Positions 43,638-56,160 of a stretch of 64,000 nt of DNA are shown here, one piece after another. The notes below the pieces were generated by a model. That model was given only the letters and a program-made list of their open reading frames with translations, did not search any database and was not told the origin of the DNA. Every line of letters begins with the position of its first letter. Within the stretch, counting starts at the first letter, position 1. Source of the stretch: Fistulifera solaris (lineage: Eukaryota > Bacillariophyta > Bacillariophyceae > Naviculales > Stauroneidaceae); NCBI GenBank assembly GCA_030295235.1, contig AP026123.1:310001-374000 (forward strand). The letters run 5' to 3'. Position numbers and translations under genes: made by a program.

Positions 43638-46600
43638 TTATGGCACCGTTTGCGATAGCACGGGGAACAACCGAGTAAAAGAACGTTGAGTCATTTTTCG
43701 GCCAGCATTCTGCTTGGAGCCGCCGCTTTTAAAATCCAAACGATTGTATTGCTCGATAAGCTCGCGTAACTTGCTGAGTTCTAACTCCAGAGCATCTGTA
43801 TTGGGCTCCTTAGAAACGCGAGCATCTGTACAGTGGGCGTTCATCAATTCATCTAGCGCAGTGACAGTTGGTTCTAAACTGTCAACTCGGAGTGATGGTG
43901 CTTCGTCAGTCATTGTCGTAAGAAAGTCGTTTGATTCATTGGTGGACGCGTAAAGTAATGCACGAAGAGCACTTGACGCAGCGTTGAGTGTACTGGTGGC
44001 TCTTCGCTGTGCGTCAAATGCTTTCGCCCGGTCTTGAATGCAATTTTCAATCGTTCTCACCATTTCATCGCACTCTAAGCGATCGCGAATCAATACAGAA
44101 AGAATGGTTATCAGATCACTTGTGCTCGTCTTGGGGAATCTAGTTAAAGTCGAAGCCGTGAGTGAGACGCGAACTCGATCGCACAAATCAAGCAGTTGGT
44201 CTGTTGATACTGGTTCAGAAGGCATGGATTCATCTGAGTCATGATCCAGCCCAACAGCACTTGCCGGGTCATCAACCAAATGTTTCTCAAAATTGCTCTG
44301 TCTTTCAAGGTCTTTCTCAATCAAATCGCGTCTTAGTGTAGCAAGTGTTGACAAAAGGACACATACATCAAGTTCCTCCTCTGTCGCAGACAGTTTATGC
44401 TCAAGATGTAATAATACTTGGACAACCCGATCAGTCATATGCAGTGCTAGCTGCGTCGATACTAGTCCATTCAGCTATCATCATGCAAAGAATATTGAGT
44501 TTATACGTCAGAGATTTTGCGATGATTTAAAGGTTTCAAGCTTACCAGTCGTATTGCTTTGGAAACTGACAAAGACTCCATTGAGTGAACCACGAAATGT
44601 GGCTTCACAGCCAGCCGCAGACGTCGATGGGCAGTAGGCCTATCAGAGTCAGCGTCACAAAAAGTTGCACCCAATTGACCCAAGGACCAAATCAGTCCTG
44701 ACATATCATCCAATTCCAAGTCCAACCAGGTATATCCAGACTCATCTGAAGGCATTTGATTAATGAAATGCAGAACCTTTCTCGCGAAATGATTGGTAAG
44801 AGATCGAGCGGCCGGTACTTCCATAGACAAAGCCGCTGTCTCGGTTAATCTTACAAGATCAGGCAACGGACACTCACGTAGCAGACGTCCATCGTGTGAC
44901 ACGAACAGACGAAGAAGAACTCGCGTCAAAACGCCGCTCTGAATGATTGCCTTATCGAATTGATGCGCAAGCTTACAAACTGCAGATGACAGTTTACAAA
45001 GACTTAAAGGATCAACCGATACATCTCGCAACAAAGGCAATCGATTTGAATGCTTTGCGTGCCCCGGTATGTCATGGGAGTCATCGATAGCATGTTCTAT
45101 TCGTTGGTCAAAGAAACGCAAAGCAAACTTAGATGTTCGAAGAAACGTGGTGACCTTGGATGGTTCGCGGTGATCGTGCATTTCTGTGCCATCGTGACTG
45201 ATTTCTCTCATGCTTTCCCAATCTAGTAGACTCGTTTCAATCGTAGCCAAGAGTTTACCAAGAGCGGCAGGTACCCCAGGCCAACCAAAGGACACGCTAG
45301 TGTCTGTCAAACTCAAAAATGCCCATACAACCCTAGCCTAGTAGCTAGATTGTAAGATTCCGCAAATAGCATCAAAAGTCGTTCACCTCCTGACTTACCA
45401 TATCTTCGCTTCGAAAAAGAGCCAGATGCGAAGCAGCTATGAGCAAGGCGCGATAGGTCAAAGAAACAATTGAAACTGACGTCCATCTAACGGTACCCTG
45501 ATCCAAGAGAATCGTACTCAAAGACCAAACAAGACGACCCAATTCATGCGGAGTGAACTGTATCAACAATGACGGTGAATCATTAAAAATTCGTCCCCGC
45601 TTGTGATTTCTATAGCGCGGTCGGCTATCCATTTCACAACAACATCGGAGACATCAACTTGTACGGCGAAGCTGCTTTTCGCTAACGCCCAACATAAATT
45701 CGTCAGGTCAGCCCCCGAAAGCCCATTCATAGAACCAACACCTAAGAGATTAAGCATATTTGATACGTCATGGACAACAGCTTCGCGGTGCGACCCGTCT
45801 AGTTCTGTAACAGCCCAAGCCAAGGAACACAAGTCACGTGAAGACAAACAAGAAACGAGGGGCTGGTTGTCTCCAACATCAGAAATGTCAAGTGAAAGCT
45901 GCCGCGAATTTTCGATCGCCTCTGATGCATCGCCAAGAACTTCCACCTTATACTCTTCCGCCTGCGTCGCGATCATCTCGATTCCGTCATCCTCTAGCCT
46001 GCCCGTTTTGACTAAATCGATGGCGTCAGCTACAATAAGTGGGATTTTGTCATGCTCGACTAAGTCCGGCACTTCTGTGTTGTCAATATCAGCCGCATCA
46101 TTCCGCATTTCTTCAAGACCAGTAAACTCGATTCCATCAGTCGCGTCACTCAAATTTTTAAAAGCACCAGTCTCTTCGCTAGTGATACTGTCGCCATTTC
46201 GAATCAATGACTCTTTCAAATTGTCGGACTCGGACCGTTCCTCCACTTCAGTATCGTCGTCAGATACGGCGTGATCTAAAGCGTTTGATTCTCCTGAGAC
46301 TTTTACTTCTTTATCTAAATTTCTGATACCGTCGTGAAGATATTCTCTCGACACAGTCTCTTCCCCCCTCTTGATGATTTCTTAAGCGACATAATTCAAC
46401 TTGTAAAACGCCAGCCATTCTCTGCAATGCCTTTTCACAGTACTCATCAGTTGCAGAAGATGTGTTGTCCATTTTTCTCTAATTAACGCGATGGCCCACA
46501 AAGAATCGATCAGTTCATTGGGCGACAGCCAATCCAGTAAACACGTTTTCTCCCGTGCGGTAGATGTCTCCAGAGTTTCAGCTACTGGAACGGATGAACG

Positions 46601-47548
46601 ATCTGTTTCAAAGACCACGTGATCTGCGGATGGTATTTCAACATCTGAGCTTGCACTATCTGTCGCCAACTCCGACTGTGCCAGTCGCTCCACCACGTCG
46701 TTTGTACCTAGTTCGATATTCGTATCCATTTCAATATCACTCAAAATCTCTTCTTGAGCTGTTTTTCGCGTGATAAAAGGATCTTGAACCAGTAGCGAAG
46801 TACACAGATCAACAAGCGACGATATATTTTGGCCGGTACAGGCCTTGACACAGGCAAAAGTCCAGAGAACGGAGACAGCATCTTCTGCGAGCTCTTCCGA
46901 AAATAGCTCGATGCCCTTTTCAACGGTCTCAACCCCATTTGTAAGCATGTCTCCCCTTTTCAATAGCTCTTGTCGATGTTCGAGCACATGAGCTACTCGC
47001 GACACGAGTGCTTTCAGCGCTGCCCTCGAATTGTCGTCACTACTTTTCTGATGAGACGACAAAACAGCGAGACCCCACGCCGCACGACACGCATCCCTTA
47101 TTGATAGTCCCTCCGTGTATGTATCTTTGTGATCGACGCCACACATGACGCATTCGACGAGCTGTTCGAAACGACGATCCTTCAGAATATCGTCTACGAA
47201 CTCCTCTTGTAATTCGCAGATCCGCCCCAATGTAGCAATGACGCACGCGGCTAAACCACAATCCATATCGGTGCGGGAGGCTCGTATTCGAAGGGATATA
47301 TCCGGAGAATGTCGAATGGCGGGTATTTTGGGAGCCAGGTAATGCAGTAACTTGAGTGGGTTGTTGTTTGGGTATGTGATGATCATTTCACGAAATTCTT
47401 GTGATTCAGGATCATTGTCTATACCCGATCGTGTAATGAGATCATGGATAATATCGGACGCTCGACGTTGCTTGTCGAGAAAAGGAATTCCTCGCGCGAA
47501 CACGCTCACAGCGAATAGCCAAATAAATGAGAGAATGAAACGGAGCAT
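43638..47548 (-). CDS. Long plastid-type helical-repeat protein (OPR/HPR-like)
   Basis: Three exons (47548-45399, 45337-44546, 44474-43638; introns 61 and 71 bp) encode about 1,250 residues. The N-terminus MLRFILSFIWLFAVSVFARG is a signal peptide ending in a VSVF plastid-type motif. Repeated helices share L-x-x-x-x-L-x-x-L-x-WA/WS: LSPNELIDSLWAIALI, LSSRDLCSLAWAVTEL, LSGADLTNLCWALAKS, FTPHELGRLVWSLSTI and ELDDMSGLIWSLGQLG. Such repeats occur in OPR, HPR and FASTK-like organellar RNA-binding proteins, so plastid RNA maturation is a reasonable guess. An acidic low-complexity segment lies at ~46340-45930. Frame changes occur at CCCC 45595-45598, CCCCCC 46363-46368 and TTTT 46432-46435; the last two together hide the apparent in-frame TAA at 46382. 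Confidence 0.65.
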
Positions 47549-48139
47549 GGTAATATGCGGCAGAGAAGAGACAGCTCACTTTTGCCTGTCATTTTCCTTT
47601 TTCTTCTACAAGGATGAAACGAAATGCCTCTCGGTGAAGATTAATTCGGTAAGGTGAAAAGAGAAAGACTTCAGACCATTATAACAAACATTTGTAACTG
47701 CAACGCATTGTCTGGAGGCGATTTTTGTATTTTGCAAAACAATTCATTCCAGAAATTCTGGATTTGGTGTATACATCATACAGAAATTCTGCTTTGTTTG
47801 TTCAGATTTTCTGGACACGTTAATCTAACTGACTGAAATCATTCAGAAATTCTGACTACTGTCCAAAATTTAGATCGGGACTGGATTCCAATTGAGTCGC
47901 TCAGAAAAGTAATTACACTTTACGACACAATAAACCACTACGATGTCACACGAACACTAAATGTGTACACTTTAGAGGATATTAAGTCGTCGCACTAAAG
48001 AACCCTTATGGCATGACTGAGGAGTCACAACGCGTCAGAACGCACAACAAACAACAAAACGCGTTGACAGTTGACATGCATCCCATTATCGTTTACCGTG
48101 AGATCTTTTAGAAACAAACAATATCAACACAACAATACT
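47549..48139. other. Intergenic with satellite-family fragments
   Basis: No gene. TTCCAGAAATTCTGGA occurs at 47747-47762, and cagaaattctg cores recur at about 47780 and 47843, so a short degenerate piece of the palindromic satellite family lies just upstream of the helical-repeat gene and the pentapeptide gene. Confidence 0.6.
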
Positions 48140-48751
48140 ATGAGAACCAGTTTATTCCATCTCATCGCAATTGCTACACCCGCAATTGCTTTTCAAATCC
48201 CCCGCACCATGCGAACGATTCTTTTGCGCGGCAGCGGTCGTCGCAACGCTGGCTTGCAGTGATCCGAGCTGGGCCGACAGCGGTGAGATGAAGATCCAAA
48301 AGGCGGTGCGTCGACGTTACAGTCCGGACGCACCATTTCAATTACTCGCGGTGTCAATTTAGATGGATCCAACTTTGCGGGGCAAAATTTGAAAGGTGTG
48401 GCCTTTCAACAATCCATCGTACGAGATGCCAATTTTGCGAAAAGCAATTTAGTGGGCGCTTCGTTCTTTGATGCGACACTGGACGGCTCCAACTTTGATG
48501 ATGCAGATATGACTATGGTCAATTTAGAATTGGCGCAGTTGAACCGAGCTTCTATGAGGAATGCTGTGGCTCGAGAAATGTATGTGTCGGGGTCGACCTT
48601 GTTTGAAGGTATCAAAGATATTGAGAATTCCGACTGGACGGACACCTACTTGCGAGCCGATCAGCAAAAGTATCTGTGCAACCATCCCACTGCAAAAGGT
48701 ACTAATCCAGTGACCGGTGTGGATACGCGTGAGAGTCTCATGTGTCCCTAA
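48140..48751 (+). CDS. Thylakoid-lumen-type pentapeptide-repeat protein
   Basis: MRTSLFHLIAIATPAIAFQI is a signal peptide with an AF plastid motif. A second hydrophobic stretch FFCAAAVVATLACSDPSWAD, ending in an alanine-type cleavage site, suggests onward export to the thylakoid lumen. The mature part has A(D/N)Lxx/F repeats: VNLDGSNFAGQNLKGVAF, ANFAKSNLVGASFFDATLDG and SNFDDADMTMVNLELAQLNR, followed by a tail YLCNHPTAKGTNPVTGVDTR typical of lumenal pentapeptide proteins. Pentapeptide repeats form a right-handed square helix; the molecular role in the lumen is unknown. Two one-base frame changes (TTTT/CCCCC ~48189-48202, TTT ~48338) lie in the presequence and at the first repeat. About 203 residues. 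Confidence 0.72.
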
Positions 48752-49006
48752 AACACAAGCACTTCAGATGTGCTATATCAGCTAGTAGATATCATATATA
48801 AAGATGTATCGATCTTGCGTGACAGCTATACCTTTAGGATCGAAATAGATTACGTAAGCAAACAGAACAAGATACATTATAAGTTTGTCTCTTGTCAAAC
48901 AAATATAAAGCACGTAGAAAAATGTTCGACAAATCGTTTCCAAAGAGGTTCTATTCATTATATAATTATTATTTAGCCTCGGCTTCCGATTGCAAGATAG
49001 CGCCCC

Positions 49007-51260
49007 TTAGTCTTTGTGAATCGGACACTTCCCTCGGCTGTCCACGTTTCCATCTTGTGAGTCGAAAGGCCTTCCGTTAGCATTGAATCCACGTTTCAGG
49101 TGCTGCATCTCCCACCAGCTTGTCGTCTTTTCTACACTTGTGGAGCTTTCACTTACGGACCGTGGTTTCATTTGCAATCCGTTCATTGTATGAATAGTAG
49201 CACCGGTTTTCATTCCAACATCTTCCGCAGGAATCGCGAGCTCAAAGTCCATTTTCTTCAACAAAACACTTAGCGTAACAGCTGCTTCCATCATTGCAAA
49301 TTGATCTCCAACACATTTTCGAGCGCCTCCTCCGAATGGTAAAAACGCAAAGTCAGCTGCTTGTTCATTCGGATACAAACCAGTTACTTTGTCCGGGTTG
49401 TAACCATCCCAGCCCCGGACAGAAGGATTCTGAAAAGGGCGATCCCATCGCGTGGGATCGAAACGCTCGGGCTCATCCCAAAGATCAGGAGAGCGATGCA
49501 AATTCCATGTACTGATGAACATATCCGTCCCACGGAGCACCTTAATACCTGAAGTGAGATCAGAGCCTCCCGACGGTAAATTATCTGCTTCGCGTGCCCG
49601 TCGAATTAAAACCGGAGGCTCCGGATACAAGCGGAGCGATTCAATCAAACAAAAACGTAATTTTTTCATGGCCACAATGTCATCGTAATCCGGACGATCT
49701 TTGTCCTTGAGGACGGTCCGCACTTCTTTTGAATTTCCTCCAGCAGAGCAGGCGGTCCGCGCGCTAATTCAAACAAAGTCCACGTGAGCATTGCAGCAGT
49801 GGTCTCGTGACCGGCTTCACATGAAATGAATCAAAAGCAACATGTAAGTGTTGTTTGCTTCGCAACAAGAGGTTCCACTTCCAAAATCATCACTTACCAA
49901 TCAACATAGTCATCAAGTCATCGCGAAGCGCTTTGCTCGACAAGTCCTCCCCGCGCATGTCAACTAAAAATCGTAAAAGACTCGGATCATCAGCATTGTC
50001 TCGTTCTTCCAGTTCCTCTACAGTTGCCTCACTTCGCGTTTCCACAGCACGATTGATCAAATCGGCCAAAATATCGTCTAACATGGTCATATCACGTCGG
50101 AATTCGACCTGTCCTCCCATCCATTGATCGGCGTAGGGCAAGTTCCAGTAAGGAATGAAACTACTGGAGCGGTGTTCGGCCTCACGCAAAACACGGTATA
50201 CAGCTTTGATAATTGGGCTTTCTTTTGTGACACTTCCAAAGTCGTAATTAAAGACGGCCTTGCCGATAATGTCCAAAGTCACACTGCAAAAGCGCTCCTC
50301 CATGTCCACAACATTGCCTTCTTTTGACTGCAAATCTTTCAAAAGAATGTCTGCCCGATCACCAAACATTCCAATCATTCGATTCAGCCATTTCTTGTGA
50401 AAGCCAGGAACAAGAGCACGACGTCGAACTTTCCATACGGCAGGGTTGGCGGGAATGAGGCCTTGACCCATGATAGGTTCAAGGATTTCGGCCAACATGC
50501 CTTTGCAATATTGTGTGACGGGGACATCGCGCAAGACATGTCTCGCCATGACCGGATCACTCACGACAAGAAACGCCTTCGGACCGAACGCTAAAGTAAA
50601 GATGGGGCCATATTCTTGGTAGTATTTCGCCAGGAGAAGAAACAATGGACCTCCAGCCAGTGTCTGCAGATCACCGCCAAGTACGCCTTTGATAAAGGAT
50701 AGAAATGAACCTTCGTATTTCTGGATGACAGCCGTCGGTACCGCCGCCATCCCCAGTGCTGGCCCTAGACCCACACTCGTTAACATTTGCACTGCAAACA
50801 ATTTCGCCACATCCAACGCCCCAACGGGCCGTGGTCCTTCATTGGGCGATGGTCTTGACCTCGAAACGAGAAAGTCAAACATACTCGGTTGTCTCACCCA
50901 ACTGCCATCATCACGCATGCGCAAACCGGCGAAATAACGACGAGCCTTTTCAATTTCCCAGTCAAAGCCAGATGCCGTCCGTTCGTCCCATTGTTGTAGA
51001 AGTTGAGCTTCGTACGTCGACGCGTCGAGTACTTCATTCCGACTGACCTCGCCTTTAAGACGCAATCGATTCGGAATTCGATCTTCGAATTGTCGCACAT
51101 CACTCTCTTCAACTGTTACTGTGCTCGTATCATTTTCTACCGAGGAACTAACAAAGCATTGCGTAGCAAACCGTGTCGTCGTTCTGCCGATCGTAAACGC
51201 CTCGGAGGAGTAGCAGGATAATGCCAACCAAAGGAGAGATTTTTGCCGTATTATCCTCAT
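49007..51260 (-). CDS. Plastid-targeted cytochrome P450, CYP97-like (carotenoid hydroxylase type)
   Basis: The N-terminus MRIIRQKSLLWLALSCYSSE-AF is a signal peptide with an AF plastid motif. P450 landmarks appear in order: the CYP97-like GPLFLLLAKYYQEYGPIFTL and FGPKAFLVVSDP, I-helix AGHETTAAMLTW, K-helix ESLRLYPEPP, PERFDPTRW, and heme-binding FLPFGGGARKCVGDQFA with its cysteine ligand. CYP97 enzymes hydroxylate carotene rings in xanthophyll synthesis; in diatoms this would serve the fucoxanthin/diadinoxanthin route, an inference from family. An 83-bp intron (49815-49897) splits the AGHETT codon run. A one-base frame change at TTTT 49728-49731 lies between LLEEIQ and EVRTVLKD. The C-terminal extension after the core is 50 residues. 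About 720 residues. Confidence 0.87.
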
Positions 51261-51659
51261 TTTTGCAACTCGTTGTATTCTCTTTTTATGCGACGATTTA
51301 CGATTGAAGATTGTCTTTTGGAAGAATCTTTTTTATCGTTCAAGACATCGGCCACGGTTCGGTGTTCGGTTTTTTCCTTCTTCCGATGCCGTCTCGAAGA
51401 GGTTGGAGGATGCTTGAACTTTCTAGCTGCATGACGCGTGTGCGGCGCTTGTGCGACGTGCGAGGCGTTTTGTGATGGGGGAGGAGAGAGAGTTGAATTT
51501 CAAAGCCGTCGCGCATCAACGAGAAGAAAACGTCACGCGCGCCCATCCTGCAGCTGAAACCGGTACTGGACTGCGTAAACTACACAATATCGTATATTGT
51601 GGCAGGCGCCCGTGAGAGGCGGAAAAGTTAAGGTTAAGGACATGAGAAAGAATACTACG
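51261..51659. other. P450 upstream region
   Basis: About 400 bp from the P450 start to the satellite array; nothing specific was found. Confidence 0.3.
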
Positions 51660-54600
51660 TGACTCCGGAGTAGCCCGAATTCTGGAATCAGTGTCTAACG
51701 ACATAAGCTTAACAGAGATTCTGTATGGATTTTAAAAATTGTTTGCGGTCAAACAAAGACTCCTCCTCTGTTGTCGTTCCAGAAATTCTGGAATCGGATC
51801 AAACAGAGATTCTGTGTTCGATCAAGAAATTCTGGTCTAGTTGTTTTGAGTAATACAGAAATTCTGTATTAGTTCCAGAAATTCTGGAATCGGCAATTTG
51901 GGTCATACGAAAGAATGTGGTCGTTCCAGAAATTCTCAAATCGGTAATGTGGATAAAACAGAGATTCTGTGGTCGTTCCAGAAATTCTGGACTAGTTGTT
52001 GTGGGTCAAACATAGATTCTTTGGTCGTTCCAGAAATTCTGGACTAGTTGTTGTGGGTCAAACATAGATTCTTTGGTCGTTCCAGAAATTCTGGAATCAG
52101 TGTTTTTGGTCAAACAGAGATTCTGTAGTCTTTCCAGAAATTCTGGAATAATCGGTAATTTGGATCAAACAGACATTCTGTGGTCGTTCCAGAAATTCTG
52201 GACTAGTTGTTTTGAGTAGTACAGAAACTCTGTGGTCGCTCCAGAAATTCTGGAATCGGTAATTGAGTCATACGAAAGTCTGTGGTCGTTCCAGAAATTC
52301 TGGAATAGGTAATTTGCATAAAACAGAGATTCTGTGGCCGTTCCAGAAATTCTTGACTAGTTGTTTTGGTCAAAAGAGATTCTGTGGTCGTTCCAGAATT
52401 TCTGGAATCGGTGCTTTGGGTCAAACAGAGATTCTGTAGTTGTTCCAGAAATTTTGGAATAATCGGTAATTTGGATCAAACAGAGATTCTGTGGTCATTC
52501 CAGAAATTCTGGACTAGTTGGTTTGAGTAATACAGAGATTCTGTGGTCGTTCCAGAAATTCTGGAATCGGTGCTTTGGGTCAAACAGAGATTCTGTAGTC
52601 GTTCCAGAAATTCTGGAATCATTCCAGAAATTCTGGACTAGTTGTTTTGAGTAATACAGAGATTCTGTGGTCGTTCCAGAAATTCTGGAATCAGTAATTT
52701 GGGTCATACGAAAGTCCTTGGAGGTTCCAGAAATTCAGGATCGTTGTTTTTGGTCAAACATGGATTCTGTGCCCGTTCCGGAAGTTCGGGAATCGGTGAT
52801 TTGGCTCAAACAGAATTTCTTTGGTCGTTCCAGACAGTCTGGAAATTGTGTTTTGTAACGATCAGAGATCCGGTGGTCGTTCCAGAAATTCTAGAATCGG
52901 TAATTAATTTGGATCAAACAGAGCTGTGGTCGTTCCAGAAATTCTGGACTAGTTGTTTTGAGTAATACAGAGATTCTGTGGTCATTCCAGAAATTCTGGA
53001 ATCGGTAATTTGGGTCATACGAAAGTCTGTGGAGGTTCCAGAAATTCAGGAATCGCTGTTTTGGGTCAAATATAGATTCTGTGCCCGTTCCGGAAGTTCA
53101 GGAATCGGTGATTTGGATCAAACAGAATTTCTTTGGTCGTTCCAGACAGTCTGGAAATTGTGTTTAGGGACGATCAGAGATTCGGTGGTTCCAGAAATTC
53201 TAGAATAGGTAATTTGGATCATACGAAAGTTTGTGGTCGTTCCAGAAATTGTGGAATCGGTAAATGGGTTAAACATTGATTCTGTGGTCGTTCCAGAAAT
53301 TCTGGAATTGGTAACTTGTATCAAACATAATTTGTTTGGTCGTCCCAGAAATTCTGGTAAGTGTGTTTAGGAACAAACAGAGATTCATTGGTCGTTCCAG
53401 AATTTCAGGAATGTTGTTTTGGGGGCAAACAGAGATTCTGTGACTGTTCCAGAAATCAGGAATTGTTGTATTCCGTCGTACAAAAGTTTGTGGTGCGCCG
53501 GGATTCTGGAATCGGTAACTTGGATCAAACAGAATTTTTTTGGTCGTCCCAGAAATTCTGGAAAGTGTCTTTTGGAACAAACAGAGGTTCAGTGGTCGTT
53601 CCAGAAATTCTGGGATCGGTGATTTGGAACAAACAGAAATTCTTTTGTCATTCCAGAAATTCTGGAAAGTGTGTTTTGGATCAAACAGACAATTCTCTCG
53701 TTCCAGAAATTCGGGAAATGTTGTATTGGGTCCAAAAGAAATTCTGTAGTCGTTCCAGAAGTTCTGGAATCGGTAATTTGAGTGAAACAGAGATTCTGTG
53801 GTCGTTTCAGAAATAATAGAATCTATATATTTTTGACCAAACAGAGATGCGGTGGTTGTTTCAGAAATTCTGGAATGGGTGTTTTGAGGTCGAGCAGAGA
53901 TTCTATGCCCGTTCCAGAAATTCCGGAAAGTGTGTTTTGGAACAAACAGAGATTCATTGGTCGTTCAAGAAATTCTGGGATTGAAGCTTCGAGTCAAACA
54001 GCGATTCTGTGGTCGTTCCAGAAATTCAGGAATAATTGTTTCGGGTCAAATAGAGATTTCTGTGCCCGTTCCAGATATTCGGGAACTATTGTATTGGGTC
54101 AAACAGAGTTTCTGTCGTCGTTCTAGAATTTCTGAAATCTGTATTTTGGGACAAACAGAGGTTTTGTGGTCGTCCCAGAAATTCTGGATTCGGTAATTTG
54201 GGTCAAACAGAGATTCTGTAGTCGTTCCAGATATCCGGAATCAGTTTTTGGATCGTACATAGATTCTGTGCCCGTTCCAGAAATTCTGGAATGGTTGTAT
54301 TGGGTCATACGAAAGTCTGTGGTCGTTTCAAAAATTCTGGAATCTGTGGTCGTTCCAGAAAATCTGGAACTGTGCTCGTTCCAGAAATTCTGCACTAGTT
54401 GTTTTGGGTCAAACATAGATTCTGTGGTAGTTCCAGAAATTCTGGAATCGGTGATTTGTATCAAACAGAAAGATTCTGTAGTCGTTCCAGATATTCTGGA
54501 ATCGTCGTTTGGATCGTACATAGATCCTGTGCCCGTTCCAGAAACTAATTTGGAACAAACATAGATACTCTGTGGTCGTTCCCGAAATTCTGGAATCGGT

Positions 54601-55870
54601 GATATGGATGAAACAGAGATTCTGTAGTCGTTCCAAATATTCTGGAATCAGTTTTTTGGATTATACATAGATTCTGCGCCAGTTACAGATATTCTGGAAT
54701 GGCTGTATTGGATCATAGGAAAGTCTGTGTCCGTTTCAGAAAATTTGGAATATCTTTTGGCACAAACCGAGATTCGGTGGTCGTTCCAGAAATTCCGGAA
54801 TGGATAATTTTTGGTCGCATAGACACTCTGTGGTCTTTCCAGAAATTCCGGAATTTTATAATTTGGGTCAAATAGAGATTCTGTTGTCGTTCTAAAAATT
54901 CTGGATTCGGTGATTTGGACAAAACAGAATACTTTTGTCTTTCCAGAAATTCTGGAAAGTGTGTTTTAGATCTAACAGACATTCTGCCCGTTCCAGAAAT
55001 TCGGGAATTGTTGTATTGGGTCAAACAGAGATTCTGTAGTCGTTTTAGAAATAATAGAATCTATATTTTGGGACAAACAGAGATGCGGTGGTTGTTCCAG
55101 AAGTTCTGGAATGGGTGTTTTTGGGTCGAGCAGAGATTCTATGCCCGTTCCAGAAATTCCGGAAAGTTTTTGGAACAAACAGAGATTCAGTGGTCGTTCA
55201 AGAAATTCTGGGATTGAAGCTTGAGTCGAACAGCGATTCTGTGGTCGTTCCAGAAATTCAGGAATAATTGTTTTGGGTCAAACAGAGATTCTGTGCCCGT
55301 TCCAGATATTCGGGAACTGTTGTATTGGGTCAAACAGAGATTCTGTCATCGTTCTAGAATTTCTGGAATCTGTATTTTGGTTTTGTGGTCGTCCCAGAAA
55401 TTCTGGAATCGGTAATTTGGGTCAAACAGAGATTCTGTAGTCGTTCCAAATATCTGGAATCACTTTTTTGGATTGTATATAGATTCTGTGCTCGTTCCAG
55501 AAATTCTGGAATGGTTGTATTGGGTTCCAGATATTGTGGAATCGTTGTTTTGCGACATACAGAGATTCTTTGGTCGTTCCAGATATTCTGGAATCGCTGA
55601 TTTGTATCAAACATAGACTAGATTCTGTGCACGTTCCAGAAATTCTGGAATCTATATTTTGGCACAAACAGAGATTCGGTGGTCGTTCCAGAAATTCTGG
55701 AAATGGTTATTTGGGTCGAATAGAGACTCTGTGGTTGTTCCGAAAATTCTGAAATGGGTGTTTTGGGTCAAACAGAGATTCTGTAGTCGTTCCAGATATC
55801 TGGAATCAGTTGTTTGGATCATACATAAATTCTGTGCCCGTTCCAGAAATTCTGGAATGGTTGTATTGTT
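51660..55870. repeat. Palindromic satellite array, ~52-bp unit, about 80 copies
   Basis: A 4.2-kb tandem array is built of units that start with TTCCAGAAATTCTGGAA (17-bp palindrome around a central A). A linker such as tcggtaatttgggtcaaa follows, then a second palindrome acagagattctgt and a gtggtcg spacer. Both palindromes share the core CAGARATTCTG. Unit lengths vary mostly between 48 and 55 bp, and sequences are well diverged, more so after 53.2 kb where frequent variants such as ttccagaaattcgggaa appear. Because 52 is not a multiple of three and stops are rare, all six frames contain long false open frames reading like VVPEILESVIWVKQ. The array lies between the diverging P450 and ubiquitin-like genes. 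Confidence 0.93.
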
Positions 55871-56160
55871 TGTAGTGAACATTCATTGTTCGCAGAACAG
55901 ACGCTAAGAATTTATTCTGAAGTAATGAACACCATTATTTGTTCATAGACAGTCTCTACTAACAGCCACTAAATTCTCCGTGCGTAGTGAACAGTGAACA
56001 TTCAAGCTTGTCATAAAAGACCACTTGTTCTCAGACAGTCTACAGTCTAGCATTAATTGAATTTCCAAGATTTATCTACAAGCTTGTTCTGAAAGACTTG
56101 ATTCTTGAACAATGAACACCACTTGTTCATAGACAGGTGTTACCAGCAACAAATATATTA
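55871..56160. repeat. Degenerate GAACA/TGTTC repeat block beside the satellite
   Basis: Immediately after the array, segments such as atgaacaccattatttgttc-atagacag (55926 onward) and atgaacaccacttgttcatag (~56117) recur with intervening cttgttctcagacag and aagcttgtt pieces. It is a separate short-repeat family with its own inverted GAACA...TGTTC symmetry, ending near 56150. Confidence 0.6.

Noticed and set aside
46382-46384. True stop codon ending a shorter helical-repeat gene
   Set aside because: Nearby TTTT (46432-46435) and CCCCCC (46363-46368) runs with compensating miscounts give a smooth helical reading, and repeat motifs continue after it in the same gene.
51660-55870. CRISPR array
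   Set aside because: The repeats are eukaryotic tandem satellite units with conserved linkers, not unique spacers, and no cas genes are present.
51660-55870. Canonical heat-shock element array
   Set aside because: Half-sites fit TTCnnGAA, but the spacing between halves is one base, not two, so only a loose resemblance is claimed.
51660-55907. Many open frames of 60-150 codons across the satellite array, on both strands
   Set aside because: They all translate the same 52-bp repeat in shifting frames (VVPEILES..., NSRISGTTTES...). The unit is not a multiple of three and there is no independent coding signal.
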